Shown: positions 8,342-23,323 of the stretch, in pieces
Layout of the letters: each line of letters begins with the position of its first letter
Position numbering within the stretch: the stretch's first letter is position 1
Origin: a bacterium
Lineage (GTDB): Bacteria; Myxococcota_A; Bradymonadia; UBA7976; UBA1532
Direction of reading: 5' to 3'
DNA: 45,485 bases
NCBI GenBank assembly: GCA_030427205.1
Contig: JAUHXC010000067.1
Span: 1-45,485, forward strand
Made by a program: the position numbers and the translations under genes
The notes under the pieces: model-generated
Told to the model about the DNA's origin: nothing
What the model saw: the letters and a program-made list of their open reading frames with translations, nothing else
The model's database searches: none

Positions 8342-8370
8342 ACGGTCGACGAGGGCCCCGGCGCTGTCAA
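8342..8370 (-). promoter_or_regulatory. Candidate promoter for the FGE-domain gene
   Basis: On the minus strand TTGACA (8370-8365), a perfect -35, is followed after 17 bp by GACCGT (8347-8342). That hexamer keeps only the A2 and T6 positions of a -10 box. It sits 26 bases before the GTG at 8316, inside the longer alternative reading frame, which favours the shorter start. Confidence 0.3.
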
Positions 8371-8471
8371 GCTTTGGCCGGCAAACGGGAATCGCCCGTG
8401 GGCCCCGCCGCGCCGGCGGTGTTTGGTGACGGTTCGATACCGATCTTCGATCGACCCCATCGGCGGACTGG

Positions 8472-8483
8472 CACCGATCGGTG
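8472..8483. promoter_or_regulatory. 12-bp perfect palindrome upstream of the giant MopE-repeat gene
   Basis: CACCGATCGGTG is a perfect palindrome in the short spacer between the divergent FGE-domain and MopE-repeat genes. A related GATCTTCGATC lies at 8443-8453. It may be an operator shared by both genes. No consensus -10/-35 pair was recognised for the rightward gene. Confidence 0.25.
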
Positions 8484-8563
8484 AGTCGGGGTCATGATGG
8501 GGTCACGAGGGGGGTGAGCGGTCGGGGATGCCGGCTCGAGGCCTCCCGCTTGTGAGGTCGCCG

Positions 8564-17239
<8,676 letters not shown>

Positions 17240-17243
17240 GCCC

Positions 17244-17804
17244 ATGCACGGTCTGCTCTACGCCCTGCTGCTCGTCGGCCTGCTGCTGCTCGGCGCCCTC
17301 ACCTGGACCTTCGCCGAGTACCTGCTGCACCGCTTCGCGGGGCACGTCTGGCGCAAGAACCCCTTCGGCGTCGAGCACACCCGGCATCACATCGAGGGCA
17401 ACTACTTCGCGCCCAGCCTCAAGAAAGCGGCCTATATGACCCCCGTCGCGGTGGCCCAGACCGCGCTGTTCACCCTGGCCCTGCCGCTGCCGATGGCGGT
17501 GGCCTACGGGGTCGGGCTGTGGGGCGGCTATCTGCTCTACGAGGTGATCCACCGCCGGGCCCATACCCACCCGCCGAGGCACGCCTACGGCCGCTGGCGG
17601 CGGCGGCATCACTTCTGGCACCACTTCGGCGACGCCCGGGTGAACCACGGGGTCAGCCTGCCGCTGTGGGATCACGTCTTCGGCACCCACCGCGCGCCGG
17701 GGCTGATCAAGGTGCCGCGCAAGCTGGCGATGAGCTGGCTGCTCGACGACGCGGGGCAGATCCGGGAAGAGCTGCGCGAGGACTACGCCCTGCGCGGGCG
17801 GTGA
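17244..17804 (+). CDS. Fatty acid hydroxylase / sterol desaturase superfamily protein, 186 aa
   Basis: A small integral-membrane di-iron enzyme. Hydrophobic segments lie at about residues 3-22, 66-80 and 84-100. The histidine clusters expected for the family are present: EYLLHR (H29), EHTRHH (H45, H48, H49), EVIHRRAHTH (H103, H107, H109), RRHHFWHH (H122, H123, H126, H127) and NHGVSLPLWDHVFGT (H135, H144). The final NHG...WD...GT pattern is typical. Similar short proteins hydroxylate carotenoids, fatty acids or sphingoid bases; the substrate cannot be read from the sequence. It starts 4 bp after the giant lipoprotein gene ends and may be co-transcribed with it. A large palindromic element follows. 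Confidence 0.9.
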   Translation: MHGLLYALLLVGLLLLGALTWTFAEYLLHRFAGHVWRKNPFGVEHTRHHIEGNYFAPSLKKAAYMTPVAVAQTALFTLALPLPMAVAYGVGLWGGYLLYEVIHRRAHTHPPRHAYGRWRRRHHFWHHFGDARVNHGVSLPLWDHVFGTHRAPGLIKVPRKLAMSWLLDDAGQIREELREDYALRGR

Positions 17805-17814
17805 GGGACCGGAG

Positions 17815-17973
17815 GGAAACAAGTCGATCTACCGAGGGCGTGAGATCGTGCGCCAGGGCCGAGCGCCCCTGCAGCCCGCGACGAAGTCGTACCGAGGGTA
17901 CGTCGAGAAAGCGGGCGAAGCGGTAAGCCGGCCCTGGCGCACGAGGTCGCGTCCGAATAGACGACTTGTTTCC
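17815..17973. repeat. Branched palindromic element (structured RNA, terminator or dispersed repeat)
   Basis: The outer arms GGAAACAAGTCG (17815-17826) and CGACTTGTTTCC (17962-17973) pair perfectly over 12 bp. Inside them TCGTGCGCCAGGGCCG (17846-17861) pairs with 17929-17944 over 16 bp without mismatch. Inside that, GCCCGC (17874-17879) pairs with GCGGGC (17911-17916), and CGTACC (17888-17893) with GGTACG (17897-17902). TACCGAGGG occurs twice, at 17830 and 17890, the second copy spanning the apical loop. It lies between the convergent hydroxylase and sulfotransferase genes. Options are a bidirectional terminator, an RNA gene, a REP/MITE-like element, or an RT-less retron-like msr-msd. No T-tracts and no second copy in the window. 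Confidence 0.75.
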
Positions 17974-17998
17974 TGACGGTGCCTGAGTTCGGGGCGGG

Positions 17999-18712
17999 TC
18001 AGCCGGGCCCGTAGCCGGGCAGCGGATCCTGCCGGGGCACGTCGATGTTCAGCAGCCCGGTGGCCAGGTTCTCCTTGAACACCTGCCGGCTGTTCGCCCG
18101 CGGGAACGGCACATCGGGCACCGGCACGCCCAGGAACTCACACAGCGGCCCCCAGCCATCGGCCACCCGGAAGACGAGCAGCCGCTCGGCGGGGATGGTC
18201 GCCTTCACCTGCTCGATGTGCGCGTGATACTTCGCGATGGCGAAGTCCTTGTCCTCGAAGCGCCCCTCGAAGTCGCCCTTCCAGATCACCGGGGTGACGT
18301 TGGGCATGATGCCGGCGAGCTGCCGCGCCCGGCGGTCGGTGATGGCGCGCAGGGCCAGCCGGAGCTTGCCGCCGATGCCCGGCTCGGCGCGATAGATGGT
18401 CTCGTAGGTGCTCTGCCACCACTTCTGCGGGTCGCGCACCGTCAGCACCACCCGCGCCTCGGGGTAGAGCTCGGCGAGCTCGGCGTAGTGGCGATAGGTC
18501 GGAAAATCGACCGCCGAGCGCCAGCCGGCGTAGATCGCCTGCCAGTCGCGGCCGCGGCCCTTCCAGACGTCGACCCACAGCTTGCCGGTGCTCGGCTCGG
18601 CGAGCAGCTCCATCATGTGATGGCACGGGCCGAAGCCCAGCATCTCCAGGGCCAGCTTGAGCGACAGGGTGCCGGTGCGCCCCATGCCGGCGCCGATGAC
18701 TTCCAGGGCCAC
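17999..18712 (-). CDS. Sulfotransferase family protein (P-loop), 237 aa
   Basis: Resembles the short bacterial PAPS-dependent sulfotransferase family (Sulfotransfer_4 type). The 5'-phosphosulfate loop is GAGMGRTGTLSLKLAL (about residues 7-22). A following GPCHHMMELL segment and VVLTVRDPQKWWQST (3'-phosphate region) support this. Most of these proteins transfer sulfate to small molecules or glycans; the acceptor is unknown. I chose the GTG at 18712 because GAGGAGGT lies 4 bases upstream; the same frame is open to 18865 but the extra residues are unconserved in character. It follows the metallo-beta-lactamase-fold lipoprotein gene on the same strand after 61 bp, so they may be co-transcribed. 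Confidence 0.88.
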   Translation of the reverse strand: MALEVIGAGMGRTGTLSLKLALEMLGFGPCHHMMELLAEPSTGKLWVDVWKGRGRDWQAIYAGWRSAVDFPTYRHYAELAELYPEARVVLTVRDPQKWWQSTYETIYRAEPGIGGKLRLALRAITDRRARQLAGIMPNVTPVIWKGDFEGRFEDKDFAIAKYHAHIEQVKATIPAERLLVFRVADGWGPLCEFLGVPVPDVPFPRANSRQVFKENLATGLLNIDVPRQDPLPGYGPG

Positions 18713-18773
18713 GGGGACCTCCTCGTGCGGACGTGCCTCCATACAACCCGCAGTCACCGGATATGGGCAACAA

Positions 18774-19763
18774 CTATCGGGACTCTCCGGATGCGGGCCC
18801 GTCGGCGGCGGCCAGCGATCGCCAGACGGCGGGCAGCCCCAGCCCCAGGAAGAACGGATAGCCATAGCCCGGATACGCCGCGATCAGCGCCGCGCGCACC
18901 GGCTTCAGCCGCGCGTCGTCCGGCGCCCCCTGCGGACCGAGCGCGGCCACCCGGGCCTTCACGTCGGCCAGATACGCCTTCTGGGCCGTCAGCAGCTCGG
19001 GTCCACCCGACGGCCCGCGGCCGGGGTGCACCCACGTCGGCTGCAGCGCCACCAGCCGGTCGAGGGTCGCCTGCCAGTCGTCGATCAGGCCCAGCTCCAT
19101 CCAGGCGTGGTTCTCGTGGGCCACCAGATCGCCCACGAAGAGGTGCCCCTCGAACTGCAGCGCCACGTGCGCCCCGCTGCAGCCGGCCCCCAGGACGTGC
19201 GCCGTCAGCGCGAGCCCGGCGGCTTCGAGGGTCGTCGTCTCGGCGCCGAACGCCGTCGGCGCGGGCTGCTCGAGCGGATAATCCGGCGCGTAGCGTTTGC
19301 CGAACCACTTCACCCGCTTCTGGTGCACCGCGGGGATGAGCCCCAGCACCTGCTGCGAGGTGAGCACCTCGACCCCGCGGGCCTGCAGGGCGGCGGTGCC
19401 GTTGAACTTGTCGGGGTTGGCGTGCAGCACGATCGCGGTGGTGACCGTCTTGCCGGTGGCCGTCTCCGCCCGCTCGACGAGGTCGAGCGCCACCGGCGTC
19501 AGGAAGCCCGTATCGACGAGCACCACCCCCGCGGGGCCCTCGATCCAATAGGCCGAGGTGTCGAAGGTCATCGAGTCGGAGACATAGCTGCCGATGCGGG
19601 CGTCGCGGTGCGGTTCGGCGCCCACCGCGTGCCGCGCGGGCCGCTTGGGGGCCTTTTTATTCGGTTTTGCCGAAGGCTGACTGGTCGAAGCGCCGCCGCA
19701 ACCGAATCCAGGGGCGCTGAGGGCGACGATCGCGGCCAGGGAGAGCAGAGAGGCGGGGCGCAT
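18774..19763 (-). CDS. Metallo-beta-lactamase-fold lipoprotein with altered metal site
   Basis: The leader ends in SAPGFGC, a somewhat unusual lipobox with Gly at -3, then a Lys-rich linker. The fold landmarks are ...VVLVDTGF (about residues 80-87), LHANPDKFNGTAAL (113-126), GAGCSGAHV (193-201), FVGDLVAHENH (209-219) and TWVHPGRGP (243-251). The canonical HxHxDH metal motif is replaced by HANPDK: the second His is Asn and the last His is Lys, while H114, D118, H199, D212 and H246 remain. It may bind one metal or have lost hydrolase activity. The protein is 329 aa. The ATG is preceded by GGAG at 8-bp spacing. The substrate is unknown. Confidence 0.88.
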   Translation of the reverse strand: MRPASLLSLAAIVALSAPGFGCGGASTSQPSAKPNKKAPKRPARHAVGAEPHRDARIGSYVSDSMTFDTSAYWIEGPAGVVLVDTGFLTPVALDLVERAETATGKTVTTAIVLHANPDKFNGTAALQARGVEVLTSQQVLGLIPAVHQKRVKWFGKRYAPDYPLEQPAPTAFGAETTTLEAAGLALTAHVLGAGCSGAHVALQFEGHLFVGDLVAHENHAWMELGLIDDWQATLDRLVALQPTWVHPGRGPSGGPELLTAQKAYLADVKARVAALGPQGAPDDARLKPVRAALIAAYPGYGYPFFLGLGLPAVWRSLAAADGPASGESR

Positions 19764-19873
19764 GGCGGGGCTCCGGCGGGGATGATGCGGCCAGCCTATG
19801 CGATCGGGCGCCGGCCGGCTTGCGCTTTCCGGCCGTCGATCGGCTTCGATCGGCCAGGGCGCTGCCCGCCCCG

Positions 19874-19908
19874 GCTCAGCGCCCGCCGCTCAGCGCCCGC
19901 CGCTCAGC
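19874..19908 (+). repeat. 14-bp tandem duplication at the end of the outer-membrane protein gene
   Basis: GCTCAGCGCCCGCC occurs at 19874-19887 and 19888-19901, followed by a partial third copy GCTCAGC ending at 19908. The third copy contains the stop codon of the minus-strand gene, so a piece around the stop has been duplicated downstream, placing extra stop-like TGA triplets there. The rest of 19764-19873 shows nothing further. Confidence 0.7.
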
Positions 19909-20494
19909 TCCCTCCGAAGTACCAGGTCGTCTCGACGCCGATGTTGAAGCTCTGCAGCCACACCTCGTTGTCGGCGGTGGTCGGCACGAACCACCAGCGC
20001 ACCCCCGGCGCCACCGCCAGGATGCTGCTCTCGCCGCGGTAGACGTCGAACTCGTAGATCGCGCCCAGCTCGTGGAACGAGCCGCCGGCGAGCCCTTCGA
20101 AGCCCTCGTCGCCCTCGGGGGTCAGCTCGCCGCCGCCCACGCCGGTGCCGATGAGGAAGACCAGCCCGGGGGTCTGGTCGAACGGGCGCCAGGTCGCCTG
20201 CAGGACGAAGCCGCCGAAGCCGGTGCTGTACAGCGAGTTGGCCCCCGGCCCGCCGCCGCCGAGGAACTCCAGCCCCAGCGTCAGCCCGGGCAGGGCCTCC
20301 TCACCGAAGCGGAAGACCCCGCCGCCGCCGAAGAACGCCCCGGCGCTGCGGCCCTGGTCGTCGGTCGCGGTGCCGGTCAGAAAGCCGCCGCCGGTGCCCA
20401 CGAAGCCGCCGCGGGTGGCGGTCTCGTCGGCCATGGCGCCGCTGGCGAAGAGCACCGCGGCGAGCGCGGGCAGGATGCACGATGTCGGTCGCAT
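19904..20494 (-). CDS. Outer-membrane beta-barrel-like protein with signal peptide, 196 aa
   Basis: The leader MRPTSCILPALAAVLFASGAMA ends in an AMA signal-peptidase I site (shown as MRPTSCILPALAAVL plus FASGAMA). The mature chain is Gly- and aromatic-rich with alternating polar and hydrophobic strands, for example GGGVFRFGEEALPGLTLGLE and FGGFVLQATWRPF. It ends in VETTWYFGGS, close to the terminal aromatic signature of outer-membrane proteins. Length and pattern suggest an 8-stranded barrel. I use the ATG at 20494; the open frame extends to 20563 but the leader begins cleanly here. No Shine-Dalgarno is evident. It is divergent from the membrane protein gene at 20622. Function unknown. Confidence 0.78.
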   Translation of the reverse strand: MRPTSCILPALAAVLFASGAMADETATRGGFVGTGGGFLTGTATDDQGRSAGAFFGGGGVFRFGEEALPGLTLGLEFLGGGGPGANSLYSTGFGGFVLQATWRPFDQTPGLVFLIGTGVGGGELTPEGDEGFEGLAGGSFHELGAIYEFDVYRGESSILAVAPGVRWWFVPTTADNEVWLQSFNIGVETTWYFGGS

Positions 20495-20621
20495 GTGCAG
20501 ATGATGCAGAGCCCCCGGTCGAGGCTGCAAGCGGACTGAAGAAAGCGCGTCGAACACATACAACCGGCGAGTCGATTTCGGGGTTGTCCCCGGCCGCCCG
20601 GCCCGCTAGTTTGCCGAGCCC

Positions 20622-21032
20622 GTGAACCGACATCTTCCACCGGCGCTGTACGCCCTCGCCGCGCTCGATCTGCTCGCGGGCGCCTGGGTGCTCGGCTGGC
20701 CCGGCGCCTGGCAGGAGGTCATGCACCCGCTGGCGATGGGCACGGTCTTCTACCCGATCCAGCGCCAGGGGGCGCTGTGGTTCGGTCGGGCCGGCCTGGC
20801 GCTGTGGGCCGCCGCTCGCCGCTCGCCGGGCGCGCTGCAGGCCCTGGCCGGCGCGTGGATGATCGAGGTCCCCGCGGCGGCGCTGATCGCGTGGCGGACG
20901 GCGGGCCTGGGCCCCGGCGCATGGGTGCATGTCGGCCTCGCGGTGTTCGCCGCGGCGGTCGCCTGGGGCCTGTGGCGGGCCGGTCGGCGCGCGCAGCAGG
21001 GGCCGCTGAGCCCCGAGATGGGGGAGGACTGA
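20622..21032 (+). CDS. Small integral membrane protein, 136 aa
   Basis: Starts at GTG. Four hydrophobic stretches are visible: ALYALAALDLLAGAWVLGW (about residues 8-26), around 40-65 (FYPIQRQGALWFGRAGLALW), 72-91 (LAGAWMIEVPAAALIAW) and 102-118 (HVGLAVFAAAVAWGLW). It has a short basic loop between segments and a polar C-terminus. No catalytic motif is seen. The TetR-family gene starts 3 bp after its stop, so the two form an operon, and the regulator may control this protein in response to a compound it handles. I do not recognise a named family. Confidence 0.8.
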   Translation: MNRHLPPALYALAALDLLAGAWVLGWPGAWQEVMHPLAMGTVFYPIQRQGALWFGRAGLALWAAARRSPGALQALAGAWMIEVPAAALIAWRTAGLGPGAWVHVGLAVFAAAVAWGLWRAGRRAQQGPLSPEMGED

Positions 21033-21035
21033 GAC

Positions 21036-21680
21036 ATGGGTCGGCCACGCAAAGAAGATCGTCCCGAGGCCATCGGCCTGGTGATCCTGCGCGCCGCCGA
21101 GGCGGCCTTCGGCTCGGAGGGCTATCGCGACGCCCGCCTGGGCGACATCGCCGCCGAGGCCGGCATCCGCCGCTCGTCGCTGCTCTATCACTTCAAGAGC
21201 AAGGACAACCTCTACAAGGCGGTCGTCGACCGGGCGTTCTCCGAGCTGCAGGAGGTCGTGATCCGCTCGGTGGGCCAGGGCGAGACCGCCGAAGAGCAGC
21301 TCGACGCCATCCTCGAGGGGCTCCTGGCCTTCGCCGACGAGCGCCCGGGGCTGGTCTGCGTGGTCCTGCGTGAGCTCGTCGACCCCCGCGGCGGCGCGCG
21401 GGATCAGGTGGCCGACGCGTTCGGCGGGCTGATCACCGGCCTCGAGCAGGCCTTCGTCGGGCTGGCCGGCGACCGGCTCGTGCCCGACTTCCCGGTGCGC
21501 TCGGCGATCCTGCAGATCGTGTGCGCCTATCTGGTGCGGGTGGCCAGCGGCAAGCTGGGCGACCGGCTGTGGGCCGATCGGGACGATACCCGCACCCTCG
21601 CCCGGGCCCTGCTGCTGACCGCCGGCACCGGCCGCCCGACCACCGGGGCCGCCCGCCCCGTGCCGCCGCCCGAAGACTGA
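21036..21680 (+). CDS. TetR/AcrR family transcriptional regulator, 214 aa
   Basis: The N-terminal DNA-binding domain is clear: ILRAAEAAFGSEGYRDARL, then the helix-turn-helix DIAAEAGIRRSSLLYHFKSK (about residues 36-55), then DNLYKAVVDRAF. The C-terminal region is helical and poorly conserved, as usual for the ligand-binding part, and contains a Cys (VCVVLRELVD) and a basic patch near the end. It is translationally close to the small membrane protein (3-bp gap). Self-regulation of the pair from the 20564-20621 promoter region is likely but no operator was identified. Downstream, 21700-21712 and 21714-21726 are a 13-bp direct repeat (GCAGACCGACGCC) in the otherwise empty spacer before the esterase. 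Confidence 0.93.
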   Translation: MGRPRKEDRPEAIGLVILRAAEAAFGSEGYRDARLGDIAAEAGIRRSSLLYHFKSKDNLYKAVVDRAFSELQEVVIRSVGQGETAEEQLDAILEGLLAFADERPGLVCVVLRELVDPRGGARDQVADAFGGLITGLEQAFVGLAGDRLVPDFPVRSAILQIVCAYLVRVASGKLGDRLWADRDDTRTLARALLLTAGTGRPTTGAARPVPPPED

Positions 21681-21791
21681 CGGGCAAGCACCGACGGCGG
21701 CAGACCGACGCCAGCAGACCGACGCCGGAGCAGCGCCGCCCCCGCCTCGTGCTGTATGGTGCGCCGGCGCGCGGCATCGACGGAGGTGGGC

Positions 21792-23201
21792 ATGAAGCGC
21801 TTTGCAGGGGTGGCTCTGGTTCTGGCGGCGGGCGCGCTCGTGGCCTGCGACGACGGCGCCGACAATGCCGCCGACGTGGCGCTCGACGTGGCCTCGGCGG
21901 ACGCGGCGGTCGACATGGCCCCCGAGCCGGACGCCGACCTCGATCCGGGCCCCGACGCCGAGCCGGCCACGGGCGAGCCCGGCGAGCTGTGGCGGGTCGA
22001 CCTCTCGGCGAGCGGGCTGCTCATCGGCACCCAGCTCGAGGCGTGGTTCGACGCCGACCGCACCCGCTTCGAGCGGGCCACGCTGCGGGCGGTCGACGCC
22101 GCCGACGACGCGGTCAGCCCGGTCATGGGCGAGGTGACCGACATCGGCATCGACGCCGACGGGCGCTTCGAGATGGACTTCGGCCGCATCACCCTGCCCC
22201 CCGACTTCAACCCGGCGGGCATCCCCATCGACGTGGTGCTGCAGGTGCAGGGGCGCGTGCTCGCCGAAGACGCGTGGTGCGGCACGCTGGCCGGCGAGGT
22301 GCCGCTCTTGATGCAGCCCCTCGACGGCGCGACCTTCGGCGCGGCGCCGTGGCCGATGTCGACCGACCCCTTCTGCCCCGGTGAGGGCCCCGACGCCCGG
22401 CCGACGATCGGCGGCGATCGGCCGGCGACGGTGCTGGTGCCCGAGGCCTACGACCCCGAGCAGAGCTGGCCGCTGGTGGTGCTGCTGCACGGCTACGGCG
22501 CGTCGGGCCCGGTGCAGGCCAACTACCTGGGCATCGCCGAGCGCATCGACGCCGACGGCGTCATCGCGGTGCTGCCCGACGGCACCATCGACGGCGACGG
22601 CGAGCGCCACTGGCAGGCGCGGGCCTGCTGCGGCACCCGGATCGAGGTCGTCGACGACCTGGGCTATCTGGTCGGGCTGGTCGACGAGGCCGCCGAGACG
22701 TGGAACATCGACCCCGCTCGGGTCTTCGCGGTGGGCCACTCCAACGGCGGCTTCATGGCCCACGATCTGGCCTGCCTCGCCGGCGATACCTTCCGCGGCA
22801 TCGTCTCGCTGGCCGGCAGCGGCGGCCTCGAGGACGCCGAGTGCCCCGGCAGCGACGTGGCGGTGCTCAACGTGCACGGCGACGAAGACCCGACGATCCG
22901 CTACGAGGGCGCGCCGTGGCACATCGGCGCCGAGGCCAGCGTGCAGCGCTGGGTGACGCAGAACGCCTGCGGCGAGCCGGAGATGCTCGACGCGCTCGAC
23001 CTCGACCCGACGGTCGACGGCCCCGAGACCGAGGTGACCCGCTGGCTGGGCTGCACCGCGCCGGTCGAGGCCTGGCGCATGGTCGGCTCGGGCCACGTGC
23101 CGCCCTTCGACGACCGCTTCGCCATCGAGGTGATCGCCTGGCTGCAGGCCAGCGCCGCAGAGCCGGACGCAGAGCCCGTCGAGCCGCCGCCCGAGCCGTG
23201 A
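21792..23201 (+). CDS. Secreted esterase lipoprotein (PHB depolymerase/feruloyl esterase-like), 469 aa
   Basis: The leader MKRFAGVALVLAAGALVAC has a lipobox ending at C19, followed by Asp-Asp and an Asp/Pro/Ala linker. Residues about 65-200 are a beta-rich N-terminal domain. The alpha/beta-hydrolase domain follows: VVLLHGYGASG (oxyanion region), FAVGHSNGGFMA with nucleophile S317, VLNVHGDEDPTIRY with the acid at D364 or D366, and MVGSGHVPPF with H435. This pattern is that of COG3509-type LpqC/polyhydroxybutyrate-depolymerase and feruloyl esterases. CC and paired cysteines suggest disulfides. The ATG at 21792 is preceded by GGAGGTGGGC. The natural substrate is unknown. Confidence 0.92.
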   Translation: MKRFAGVALVLAAGALVACDDGADNAADVALDVASADAAVDMAPEPDADLDPGPDAEPATGEPGELWRVDLSASGLLIGTQLEAWFDADRTRFERATLRAVDAADDAVSPVMGEVTDIGIDADGRFEMDFGRITLPPDFNPAGIPIDVVLQVQGRVLAEDAWCGTLAGEVPLLMQPLDGATFGAAPWPMSTDPFCPGEGPDARPTIGGDRPATVLVPEAYDPEQSWPLVVLLHGYGASGPVQANYLGIAERIDADGVIAVLPDGTIDGDGERHWQARACCGTRIEVVDDLGYLVGLVDEAAETWNIDPARVFAVGHSNGGFMAHDLACLAGDTFRGIVSLAGSGGLEDAECPGSDVAVLNVHGDEDPTIRYEGAPWHIGAEASVQRWVTQNACGEPEMLDALDLDPTVDGPETEVTRWLGCTAPVEAWRMVGSGHVPPFDDRFAIEVIAWLQASAAEPDAEPVEPPPEP

Positions 23202-23224
23202 CGCCGGACAGTGACCGTCGACGA

Positions 23225-23277
23225 CGCCCGTAGGGCGATCTGCGTGCGTCCCGACCCCCATGTGATCGCCGTGGGGG
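23225..23277 (+). terminator. Two hairpins after the esterase gene
   Basis: CGCCC-GTA-GGGCG (23225-23237) and CCCCCA (23255-23260) pairing with TGGGGG (23272-23277) around an 11-base loop lie in the 122-bp spacer before the next lipoprotein gene. Neither has a T-tract, so termination is only a suggestion. Confidence 0.3.
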
Positions 23278-23323
23278 CTCGGCCACAGTGATCTGCATAC
23301 CCTGCCCGCTCGCCGGAGCCGCC

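Noticed and set aside
17815..17973. Interpretation as a definite retron
   Set aside because: Nested inverted arms fit loosely, but no reverse transcriptase gene is adjacent and the conserved branch-point context was not recognised.
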